Source: Gnetum montanum (Eukaryota > Streptophyta > Gnetopsida > Gnetales > Gnetaceae). Taken from it: a DNA stretch of 44,670 nt. The translations under genes were made by a program, and so were the position numbers. Under the pieces are notes generated by a model. That model was not told the origin of the DNA, made no database searches, and worked only from the letters and a program-made list of their open reading frames with translations. Positions 34,055-43,689 of this stretch are shown here, piece after piece. Positions within the stretch are counted from its first letter, which is position 1. The number at the start of each line of letters is the position of its first letter. The DNA is taken from the NCBI GenBank assembly GCA_015680685.1, contig MNCI01037560.1:77658-122327 (forward strand). The letters are read 5' to 3'.

Positions 34055-35908
34055 TATTGAATTTGGGATAGCTTTATTGCGAAGTGTTTACTCGTATCAT
34101 TTTACCTTGTTTAAACATTTGAGGTCCTAACACAAATCTGCTTTCTTTCCTTTCTATTTCCATTGAATCTTGCTCTATTTCTAGTTTTCTTGTGAACTAT
34201 TTCTTTCTCTAAGGAAAATTAGAAGTAGATTCACGGAGTTGTGCTCAAATTCTTTTTACAAAATTTTATTTGTTACAAGTAGGTATTATAAGGAACGTGT
34301 AGACTAGGCAATTGAGCAAAATAGGAACTTTCAACAACTCACAATACTTCGCAAAGTTGGCTGAATCTCTTTAAGATAAGTCATTTGTAGTTTACACACA
34401 ATGCAATCATTTCATTTTTCACAACCACATACCACAACAGCACACACACATACTCACATTAACTACTGAGTCTATTTGGAGGTATCTGGGCCTTGGTGTT
34501 GCCAGAGACCAGCAAGCACCTAAATCCTATTCAAGGACACTCATTGGCAGTTGCGTCCCAAACGGTCGCCAACAGATTCCCACTTAAATAATATTGCTAT
34601 TGTTGGTAGCACTATCTATAATTTCCTTGAGAATAAGATAATCCTCTTAGCATATGCTTCTTGATGAACTTAGAGCTAAATGCATATGCCTCTAATTCCT
34701 ACAAGTATTTCATGATGAGGAAGTATCCCTTGGGATGTTCATATTGATAAACATTACACCTTTCATCTTCCTTAGTTCTAGAATTAGCAACCTCTTTAAT
34801 TATAGCAATATTTCCATTCTTTTTGTATTTGTTCAGTTTTTGCTTTCTTTTTCTTCTTGTATTTTTCTTTTTCTAGTGCATGCTATGTTTTTTTTTTTTG
34901 CTATCTTCAAAGTAAATGCAAATGTTTCATCCACCAAGTTTCATATTTTATCAACCCTGGCTACAATTTCAAAAATATATTTATGGATCAAGAAGGCTTT
35001 TTTATAAATCACTTCTTCTTCCCATACATTATAAGTACACATATATCTTTTACAAAGGGATGGGTCTCTATCATACTCCTTTGCACTTTCTCTCTTCCTA
35101 AGCTTTTCTTCTTACTTGGTTACTTGAACAATAAGTCTTTGAATTCAATGAAGTAACAACTCTAAGAGTTACCCTTGAGCATAGACCCTCATAGTTTTAT
35201 ATGTCTTATTTTGAAGCTCATCTATGATGTATCTTAGCTACTTTCTCTAAAAGAATTCATGACTTTGACATCTATGTAGTAGTGAATAATGCATATTCAA
35301 GGCTACATTAAGAGACTCATAAATTCCTTCTATTCTTGAATCTACTTATTTAAGTTAGATACCTATGATTAAGTCTAGTACCTATCATTAAAGAGTTTTA
35401 GCATTGTACTCCATAAAAAAATGAAGTCTAGTTTTAACGGTTAGTATTAACTCTTGGCTTCCCTAATAAGTATTCTTGGGAATAAATTTAGCTTCTACCA
35501 TTCATTGTTGATATTTTGTAGGATACAAGAATCATGGAAATCATGTAGATAAATTTATTAATTACCATTATAGTCTCTATTGAATCTAAAAATACTATTG
35601 ATGCAACTCTCTTTTTTATGCCTAGTAGGAATTCAAATAGTCTTCTTAATGTTGATCATGCTTTAAGAATTCATCATGGTCTTCTAGCTCATCATAGTCT
35701 TCATCATAATCATGACCCCTTCTATTTTCCCCTAGTGTCTTCTTTCATATCTATGATTTATTTCTCTATCCTTGTCTTCATCTTTGTCTTGATTTATATC
35801 TCTTTGAAGCTATTTATCTAGGTTTCCCCTAACATCCCTACCAGGTTTCTTATCATGATCTCCATCTATAGTTTTTCATTCTTATCTATGTTAATCCTTG
35901 TGAAAGCT

Positions 35909-35932
35909 CAATGATGATGATGATGATGATGA
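35909..35932. repeat. GAT trinucleotide microsatellite
   Basis: About seven tandem GAT units within the E3 gag remnant, in a region that in other copies encodes Asp/His-rich residues. Confidence 0.85.
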
Positions 35933-36707
35933 TAAGAATAGAGAATTATGAGATTCTTGTTGGCTTGCCCTCATTCCATGACTTCTTTGATAATCTCTCC
36001 TTTACTTGTTGAAGGTATTAGACTTGGAGGCTAGGCTCTCCGTGTGTTAGATTTTGTCCCATCTCTTTCTTAATTACTTGACAAAATAGAATGTCGCCAT
36101 GGAATGCTTGATTCATCAATATTGAAGATAGGAGAATGTTGATGATGACATCTTTCTAATCAATAATTAGTGGCCTTCTTCTCTAACTAGGATGTCAATG
36201 AGATGGTAGAATCCTTCTTCATTTGAATTCATGGTCTATCTTCATGAAACAATCTTTCCTATGCTAAGCTTTAGTGTATCTGCCAAATCTAAATGTGTGA
36301 TTGTGCACCTAGTATTCATTTGTAGTAGCCACTAGTATATTTTTCATCAAGTAGCTATGAGAATTAATGGAGCTATTTTGTCAAGTAGTAAAATAATGTT
36401 GCTTTGCAAGTTCCACTACTACATTTGTTCATCCTATTGAAAGAGAGGTCAATTCCAAATAATAATAATCTAGATAATTATAGATGACATTCACTTGATA
36501 TGACATCCCATTTTCATCATTATTATGATTTTTTTATTATTACCTCTTACAATGTTATCTGCATGAAATGGAGAATTAACCCTATGAGAATAAAACATGA
36601 TTGAATAATGCATGTGTCTTATAATATTGAATACTCTTAGAAATATAAATCTTTAAAGTCTCATATAATAATTATGTATGATATAACTTTCAAAATCATT
36701 ACCACCA

Positions 36708-36726
36708 TCATTGGCAAATGACACCA
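36708..36726 (-). other. degraded primer binding site of E3 (tRNA-Asp type)
   Basis: The minus strand reads TGGTGTCATTTGCCAATGA, a worn form of TGGCGCCGTTGCCGGGGA, two bases from the LTR inner end at 36729. Position and partial match support it. Confidence 0.65.
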
Positions 36727-36933
36727 AATAATGAGTGATGAGTATCTCCAATGCTCTGCCATATGATTTACAAGAGATCTACAAATCATCGTCGTAGAGT
36801 ATGTTATGATCCATGGGTGGTATTAACATTATCATGTAGAAAGTTTATCAATTTTCATGTATCAATTTTTTTCACTTAAACTAGTAGTAGTTCTATTATG
36901 TATGGTTTAGTCCAAGTTGAGGTGTATGATTAT

Positions 36934-37756
36934 TGATGAGTGGCAAGGTACCCCTACACTCAACCATAGGAATACGAGCGTTACATTTGTGATCCGGTCG
37001 AACTCCGTAGACTAAGTGCCTACATGCCTCATGGAACACTTAAGGTTAATCGTTTGTTGTCTTCCTAGACTTACTTGTATTTGTCACGGTTGTATGGTTA
37101 AGTCTGAGGTATATGATTTTTATGTCTTTTCTGTTTTATCTCCTATGCTAATGAGGTGAAGGGTGAAGAGATTAATTAACTAACTTTAACTAACTAACTA
37201 AGCCTTAATTAACCTAGCATCAGCATCCATTCCCACTTACCGTTCATACCCTAAACCAATGCAACCTTGGTTACCAAACGCTATTCGTTACTAGGATCAC
37301 CAAGCGTAACGCATGTGCTTGAAACAGTCGTACTGAATGCACTTAACTATGGGAGAAGGGTTGAGAGAGATTTAATTAACTAATAAAGAATTTAAATGAT
37401 AAAAAATAAATAACAATAAGTAAGTCCTATTTAGCCTATTCCATGCACTGCAAGGTTTATCCAAGAAGTTCGTCTTTGTTTCCATACACAAACTTGTGTT
37501 CAGGTTTAATATTTGATCAAATAAAGATCCGTTCACTTTGGAGCTCCTATTGCGGGCACATGGAAATTATTCTATCTCTGGAGAGGTAAAACTACCAGAT
37601 TTTGACTACGATCTAGGCCTAGATGAGAAACAAGGGAGAGCCACCTCTTATTTATAGATTTGGCAACAAACTGTAATATCGCCTACGCGATATCGCAGGG
37701 GACGACGTAATATCGTGTACGTGATATTGCGGCCCATGCGATATCATGTCACATCA
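36934..37756 (-). repeat. solo LTR of the Athila-lineage family
   Basis: 823 bp; on the minus strand TGATGTGACATGATATCGC ... CCACTCATCA. Perfect ATTAT duplications at 36929-36933 and 37757-37761 flank it, and no primer site or polypurine tract adjoins either end, so it is a solo LTR left by recombination between two LTRs. It carries five GATATC/GATATT-type palindromes (37680-37745) and a TATA box CTATAAATAAG (about 37648-37659). It resembles the E4 LTR more than those of E0 or E1. Confidence 0.9.
37678..37748 (-). promoter_or_regulatory. U3 array of GCGATATCGC-type palindromes in the solo LTR
   Basis: Five copies of (G/A)C(G/A)ATATC(G/A) with variants, spaced roughly 10-20 bp, between the LTR start and the TATA box. 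Confidence 0.7.
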
Positions 37757-37984
37757 ATTATGATGTTGTTTAATATTAATTAAACTAATTTAAAATAGAG
37801 AAATTAATTAATGAATATAATAAGATATATCATAAACTCTATACTAGTCTAAGCCGATGAACATCCTTTTCTAACTTTTCATACACATCTTAAACTCATG
37901 TGCCCATTATTGAGATTAATAAAAATTATGCTACTAGGTAAATTAAATTCTAGTGCTTTTAGCATTACTAAGTGATTACATGTT

Positions 37985-38870
37985 TGATGAGTGGTGAGGT
38001 AGCCCTACACTCAACCATATGAAACGAGCGTAGCATGCGCGATTCGATCGAACTCTGCAGACGGACTAGTTGTGGCACCTAGACAGTTATCCTTAGGTCG
38101 CAGTTCGCTATCTTCCCACCTAGACTAGTATTACATTTTTCATGTATGGTTTAGTCCAGAGTGAGGTGTATGATGTGTTTCCTAATCTAGTGCTACTCCT
38201 GAAGGCAGTGGAAAGTAATATTAACTAAGCTAATCTAGGAGAGAAAGGGTAAGAAGATCTAATCTAGCCTAAGTGCGATGAGCAACTGATTCCTTGATCA
38301 TCTGTACACATCTTGGACCTCATGCACGACTACCACTGGGATTACCAAGCACAGATCCTAGGTACGCCACTAGGATACTAAGTAGTCACACTTAAATGCT
38401 CGTAATCAAGTCGTACTTGTTTTGCATTCTAGGAGTTTAAGGATGAGAGAGAAAATGGTAAATAACATTAAATAAACAACAATTAATTAAATAAATAACA
38501 AAGTGAATGCTACAATGATGAAGTAATATCAATCTTTATTGCCAGTCATGTGCGTGTCCAAGTACATCACACTCGAATAAAGAATGTCGTACAATTACAA
38601 TCACCACACTGTGGGCAGACACTGGAAAAATAATCTAACTCTGGTGGGATCAAACTATGAGAGTTTCACTACAATCTAAACTCTAATTGTCAAACAAGGG
38701 AGAGTCGCTTCTTATTTATAGACATTGCGGCAGACTGCGATATCATGTACACGATATCGTAGGGAAGACGCGATATCATGCACACGATATCACGGGGGAT
38801 GCAATATCGTGACAGACGCAATATCGCGACAGATGCGATATCATGGCCCATGCGATATCGCATCCCATCA
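37985..38870 (-). repeat. 3' LTR of E4
   Basis: 886 bp; on the minus strand TGATGGGATGCGATATCGCA ... CACTCATCA. It includes an eight-copy palindrome array, a TATA box (CTATAAATAAG at 38711-38722), and the inner block GATTCGATCGAACTCTGCAG shared with the solo LTR and E0. The polypurine tract adjoins its 5' end. Confidence 0.88.
38735..38868 (-). promoter_or_regulatory. U3 array of eight GCGATATCGC-type palindromes in the E4 LTR
   Basis: Eight copies centred on GATATC or AATATC, with flanks G-C and C-G, spaced about 13-20 bp, from the LTR terminus to about 15 bp before the TATA box. CpG content is high in an otherwise AT-rich window, so these would be natural cytosine methylation sites. Confidence 0.75.
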
Positions 38871-38882
38871 TACCCCCATGAC
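38871..38882 (-). other. polypurine tract region of E4
   Basis: GTCATGGGGGTA on the minus strand, identical to the tract of E1 at 21728-21739 and directly adjoining the LTR start. Confidence 0.85.
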
Positions 38883-39040
38883 TAAATAAAAACTCATCTT
38901 CAAGTTACATGGAGAACAAGCTCCATTGATTACACAATGGATAGGTATGGGATTATTAACTGGAAAAACAAAAAATGAAATGATGTCACAGTGTGGAAAG
39001 ACACAACACAGAAAAATACTACAACTACAAAAAATGCAAC

Positions 39041-41827
39041 TCATGTAGTTCCTGGTGGTGGTGGCTCCTCCATGGGTGCTTTCCCTTTGTCATGTGCTCC
39101 AGGCTTGGAAGCTTGATGGCATTGAAGTATGGCCTGGAGCTTCTCCTCTTTGGTCCGAGAATCTTGTACTATCCATGCAAGTGTTTTGATGTTTGATGGG
39201 GTCGACACCTCCCACAGACAGGGTAGTTGCGGAAACATCTAGTTGGCTTTGACATACCATGCCATGAACACCCATCGTTCCTCTTCATAAGCTCTGGCTT
39301 TGTCCTTGTATTCATGAAGATCTATTAGTCATCAAGCCCAGTCGACTGCAATGTATTTTTGTCCTAGACAGCTTGCTTTTACCACCTCAAGTTTAGAATT
39401 TGCAACATCTAATTTTTCAACCAACTTCTTGCATTCTGCAAATTCTGCCTCATATTTGAGATGGGTGGAAGCTACCTGCTGTTCAAGCTCTATTCTTGGG
39501 CATCCTACTGTTAACATGGCAAGGTTGGCATATCTAAGGTTTGCCAAATCCATGTATTCTATCAATTCCTGGATCTGCAGGTCCCGATTTTTAATTTTTG
39601 CTTGGTAGGTGAAGGTGTAAGTGTCCAATATGGCCCTCTAATCAGTGTGTTGAGCACTGATAGTGTTGATTTGAGCCTTGGCCATATGGATCTCCTTCTC
39701 TAGGATTTGTTTATACATCCCCACCTAATCATGGAAATGCTCCTTCAGCTTCTAGTGTCATTTAGCCTCATTCTGTCACGTGCTTATCTTAATTTCTTAT
39801 TTTTGTCGAATAACATGTACCTCTTCCATTGAGAGGGTTCGATTCTCTCTGGCTAAACAGCTTACATCTTGGTTGACCCGAATGAATTGTTCTCGTAGCT
39901 GATGAAAGTGTTCATCGAGAACATTCTTTTGTTTCTTTACAGAGGTCAACTACAGGTTATCTGCAACCAACTACTTATTCTCTTCTTCTAAGGCCTTGAG
40001 AGCCTTAAGATGTGCATGGGTTTGCACCTGTGATACGGAGGCATCCCAAATGGCCATCTCCTTTTTGCCTACCACCTTCTTATTCTCTGCTATTAATTTT
40101 GTTATTTGCTTAGTTCTAAAATTTTCTAGCTGGTCTATGGGAACAAATTGTAGAGGATCCCGTTGTGCTACTTGTAAGGCTACGAGCTACTCTTGTAGTC
40201 TCAGCACTTCAGATTTAGCATGCTTGGCCCTCACTTTAGATATAACCAGCTTCCCCTTTGTGGAAATGAGGTCTGATTGAATTGCTATTACATCCTGGGG
40301 GATGTCAAATAGAGACGTAAAAACTTGTCCTATTTGGAGAAATCTTTCCAATGCATCCTCATGTTCTGTAGGAGTCACTGAGGTTTCGGCCAAAGTTTGA
40401 GCATCTTGTGCTCCTGTAAGATCTGCCGGTGGCACAACACGTACATTGAAAGATTTCTTGATGTGATCTGTGACCATATCTGCAGCTCCCGTAGCATTCT
40501 GGTGTTGCATGACTACCACAGTGGCCCCTTCACTAGTCTCTAACTACACTTGAAAAGATGCCATGTATCCTAAAATCTATTGCGACCATCTGCTTTCCCC
40601 TCCTCCTATTTGAATTAAGACTTCATCCCTTGTGCAATCAAGCAAAATTGTAGGCTGAATGGAATCGTCGAAGATGGAAAAGAGGCTTGTGTCATCACGA
40701 CTTCCCCAACTGATCGTCTCAGCGATGGCCCTAAGATGGCTCATCAACAGTCTGTAGTCTTGCAGTGGCAACGAATCCTGGCTTGTGCTGGGTCCTACTT
40801 CCTGTTGTTGGCTGGGACCTGTGGCTAGAGGTTGACTGGGTCCTACAAGTTGAGTTGTAGGTGGTCCAGTCATTTGTTCTTCTTCTTCATCTAGTCTCAT
40901 CTCTTCGTCATTGCTCTTTCTTAGAGCTAGCACCTTTAGTAGTTTAGCATAAGAAGCATTCTAGGCTTTTCGGAGGACATCATCAGTGTACCCCCGAATA
41001 CTAGCCCATCGGCACAATTTTCTAATAAGACAGGGGAAGGGCAGCGCCATCTTCCCTAACTTCTGTTCTTCACATCACCTTAGGATCTCCATCAAATATA
41101 GATGGGGAAGGTTATCATTAACCTTTCCCATCAACATTGCACATCCTCTGGCTACATACATGGATATTCTTTTCAAGCCTTTTGTGGGAAAGAGGTGATA
41201 GGTTCCAATTTTGAAATAAACTCTCTCTTCCATCGTCAATTCACCAAATGCTTTGTCCCTGCCATAAGCCTTCTCTAACCAATCCTTTCAGACATCAGGG
41301 TCTGAACGGGTAGATAACCGAGCAACATGAGGCCCTGTGTTTGAAAGGTTTAACACTTCCGAAATAGCTTGTGCAAAGAAATCAACTGTCACACCACAAA
41401 TGTTAACCGTGGTGCCTGACTCCCTATTGTGCTAGAACTAGTACATTTCACATAAGTACCAGGCACCACTTTTAGAGAGGACAAGCCATAAGGGAGATCC
41501 TTTGAGGTGATCCTTAATAGCCTCAAGAGCGAACTTTGCAAAAGATTTGAAGTTTAGCTCCACAATCACCGTAGCAAATGTGGACTTCTCATGGATAGCC
41601 TGAACACACTCCAGGGGCAACGTGAGTTGTTTTCCCGATTTAGGCGCAGCAGCAGCTCCTCCTTCTGCCTGCCCAGATCGTTTGGTAAGAGGTTCTTCTT
41701 GATGGATGCTGAATGATTGCACCTCCTATTCTGTATGTTATTCGTTAGGGCCTTTTCTTCCACCTCTCCGAGATTGTTTCCCTCCACCTTGAACAGGACC
41801 CTCCGGTTGTGCACATTTTGGGGCCAT
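39041..41827 (-). pseudogene. third gene (ORF3, env position) of E4: plant-transposon domain plus coiled coil
   Basis: One reading frame runs from MAPKCAQPEG (41827) to MEEPPPPGTT and TGA (39041): 929 codons with no net frameshift but about 20 in-frame stops, chiefly TAG and TGA, as expected from CAG, TGG and CGA decay. Residues about 60-290 (LPLECVQAIH, AISEVLNLSNTG, DWLEKAYGRDKAFGELTMEE, YHLFPTKGLKRISMYVA, LPFPCLIRKLC) resemble the 'putative plant transposon protein' domain, in which (L)PFPxLIxxLC is a hallmark. A Pro/Gln/Ser linker (about 300-350) follows, then a long charged, heptad-like region (about 450-850, e.g. ELIEYMDLANLRYANLAML). No signal peptide or membrane helix is seen. The function is unknown; position equals the env-like gene of Athila. 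Confidence 0.8.
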
Positions 41828-41838
41828 CTGCAATCACA
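41828..41838 (-). other. splice-acceptor-like site before the third gene of E4
   Basis: The minus strand reads GTGATTGCAG directly before ATG, a good plant 3' splice site. E1 has ...GTGACCATAG in the same place. A matching donor is not identified in E4; AAG|GTATAA near 41880 is too close to be likely. Confidence 0.4.
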
Positions 41839-42189
41839 CGGGTCAAGCATTAGTAAGGTTGTTTTTAAAGTCAAGTTATACCTTACTGCTTGCCTTAATT
41901 AAAGATCTTATGTTATAATGTGTGATCATGCCCAAAAGCTATAATAATGGGTCTTATGACTTAGGTGGTTCCCATTTTGAATCTCCCGGTGTACCTAAGG
42001 TCATATGATTTTTGGCACAATTACTCTAAGTGTTAAGTTAATTACCCTAACTGATGTCCTTTGGGCGATGATAAATTTCAAAAAATTTAGGCACTTTTCA
42101 GTAAGTATCTCTCCCCCACGACTAAACTAAACACTCCAAGTTCAAGCAGGTTCAAACGGAATTAAAATCGGAGCACCAGTGAGCGAGAT

Positions 42190-42335
42190 ATGAGTGAAAA
42201 AGCAAGGGTCATGTAATCACAAGTCGCAAAGAAAAAATTTCAAAAAATCCCCCCACGTAAATGGAAAAATGATGCTAAGTGTTGCGATGGGGGGTTCCTA
42301 TTTATAGGAAAATAGGACGTGATATCTCGTCCCTA
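42190..42335 (-). promoter_or_regulatory. putative internal promoter and leader of the E4 third gene
   Basis: On the minus strand the near-perfect palindrome GGACGAGATATCACGTCC (42315-42332) is followed by CTATTTTCCTATAAATAGG with its TATA box at 42296-42309. GATATC with flanking CG is the motif of E4's own LTR array. CCTATTTTCC before TATA also occurs in the E1 3' LTR (CCTATTTTCCCCTATAAGTG). The leader below the TATA aligns with E1's at 18205-18260. The gene start is about 470 bp downstream. Activity is inferred, not shown. Confidence 0.55.
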
Positions 42336-43689
42336 GTGATGTGTTACACCAAGAAAATACCGAATTTTTAATGATTTTTCTTGAAATTAATATTGGAAAT
42401 TGAGGACATTGTCAAGTATTAAGATGTCCTAGGATAATTTCATTAATTTGAGAGGCACTCTTAATGATAATGATGTGAACTTTAGCAATAAAAATTTGGC
42501 AGTTACGAAAAAAGGAAATGTAATGGTACATTGGAATGTTAAAGTGATAGAGGGATAATAATAGGGAAAGAAAATTATGAAAAATTAAGCTGAGGGTAAG
42601 AAATTATGTGTTTGAGCTAGAGAATCAGTGAAGATTATGAACAATTACACAAGTGGGTCCTCCCCAAAGCAGGTTCCAACCTATAATGCCCTTGTGTAAC
42701 CACACTTAAAGTGTCCGTGGGCACTAGAAGGGTTAAATGTAATCCACACTAACTCCACAAAACACACACATGTAATATCACTGGAATGAGATGAAAATTC
42801 TATGCTACATGGGACATGAGCTACAATTACACGAACAGTGATATGAGATGAAGTATGAAAGGGATCGTAGAGATTGGGACATGAGGTAACTAACCCAGGG
42901 CACAGTGAATCCTACGTGTAAAGCATGATTAATATGTCATTAATCCATCGTTCCAAGATCAGGACCAAGTCCATTCCTTTAATCAGTGACATCGCATTGT
43001 TTCATCCCATGATGAACAACTATGAGAGTACCATAACAACAAGGCATACAATCACTTGGTGTTTTATGCAAGGGAGGAGTAACTTTTGTTTTGTGGCACT
43101 TTTCATTTCTTTTCTTTTTCTTTTTGAATTTTACTGAATCCAGAGAAATTGCCAACCTTCAGGCATGGGTGCATGTCTTTCCAGTGGGACCCCCTAGACA
43201 GCATTTGATTTTTGAGTGCCCTTTTGATTACTCTTACTCCCATTTTCATTAGATCTACAAGGATCTTAGTACAACCACATTGCATGATAACTTCCACAGA
43301 CATCACCAAAGAGAATCCGCAAGTCCCCTTAACGTCACACACTAATCATTTCCTCTTAGTTCGTCCTTCTTCATTCTGGGTACAATGAACATAAAATTAA
43401 TTTTAAATTTTAAAAATGTTAAGAATACCACTGTACCCTCGAACAAAACCTCTTTATTTGTAGAATGGATGAGTGGGTGTAATGATCTCACTGTTCCAGA
43501 TAATTGCTCACTCATGACTTAATAACATAGAACACACCCCAACCAATGATCCACATGAGTGTTTTATTTGTAGATGAGATTACTTACAAAAACGTAACAT
43601 AAAAAAAAACAAAAACACAAAAAGATAAAAAGATAAAATAAAAAGTTAAAAAATTTAAGAAAATGAAAAATATTTATTAATCCTACTTG
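42336..43689 (-). other. spacer of E4 between gag and the internal promoter
   Basis: Noncoding as far as I can see. It starts, on the minus strand, with T-rich sequence after the gag stop (43560-43690), including a CTTTTTGTGTTTTTGTTTT stretch resembling the T-rich spacer start of E1 (16689-16740). A 79-codon open piece on the minus strand (43103-43342) is unrecognised and shows no pol motif. It appears to correspond to E1 16671-18104, which places the pol deletion between gag and this spacer. Confidence 0.45.

Larger units (their letters stand above)
33341..34574 (+). repeat. LTR-like promoter region (possible solo LTR), broken by an assembly gap
   Basis: It begins TGTTAGC (33341) and ends GCCAACA (34574), a near-perfect 7-bp terminal inverted repeat, and interrupts the gag of E3, which resumes at about 34580. 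Inside are repeated TAACTTCC / AAGTTA words in both orientations (33358-33460), a TATA box TATAAAAAGG (33491-33500), a possible donor site CCGGTGAGTT (about 33688) and a CA-rich tract (34425-34460). Target duplications do not match (GTCAA and GATTC), so at least the left end is uncertain; TGTTGCC at 33302 or TGTTAAATAC at 33141 are alternative starts. Its right edge also resembles a minus-strand TGGCGACC-type primer site. Confidence 0.4.
34580..36728 (-). pseudogene. gag region of E3 (old Athila-lineage element)
   Basis: On the minus strand this aligns with E0 gag by position and sequence. Near 34690-34740 it reads VYQYEHPKGYFLI, the degraded counterpart of the nucleocapsid zinc knuckle (CNICLYNHPKGQC in E4); both Cys of the first pair and the last Cys are gone. 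Further upstream are asymmetric pieces matching the E0 sequence at 860-1050, and a GAT microsatellite (35911-35931). There are no long frames, so it is more decayed than E0 and E4. It is cut on the left by the LTR-like region at about 34575. The right boundary is the primer site at 36708-36726. Confidence 0.65.
36729..37984 (-). repeat. 5' LTR of E3, interrupted by a solo LTR and by E4
   Basis: The inner end TAATGAGTGATGAG (36729) aligns with TGATGAGTGGTGAG of E4 and TGATAAGCAGTGAAG of E0. The segment ATGTATGGTTTAGTCC up to 36930 matches 38142-38157 inside the E4 LTR. After the solo LTR the same LTR resumes at 37757-37984 (GTCTAAGCCGATGAACATCC, TACACATCTTAAACTCATG), matching about 38267-38325 of the E4 LTR. 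At 37984/37985 it is cut again by E4. Its promoter end must lie beyond the window, after E4. Confidence 0.75.

Noticed and set aside
33846-34130. 94-codon open frame across the N run
   Set aside because: The frame is open only because undetermined bases are read as X.
36934-37756. 5' LTR of the E3 gag element
   Set aside because: It adjoins gag, but the inner end lacks a primer site and perfect ATTAT duplications flank it. It is a solo LTR inserted into the real E3 LTR, which starts at 36729.
38735-38868. CRISPR-like array of regularly spaced repeats
   Set aside because: Palindromic units with spacers of about 10 bases that are themselves related, inside a plant retrotransposon LTR next to a TATA box. 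No cas genes and wrong spacing.
39351-39608. Plus-strand open frames of 85 and 94 codons (39351-39608, 39996-40280)
   Set aside because: Antisense shadows of the E4 third gene; low-complexity Ser/Leu content and no start context.
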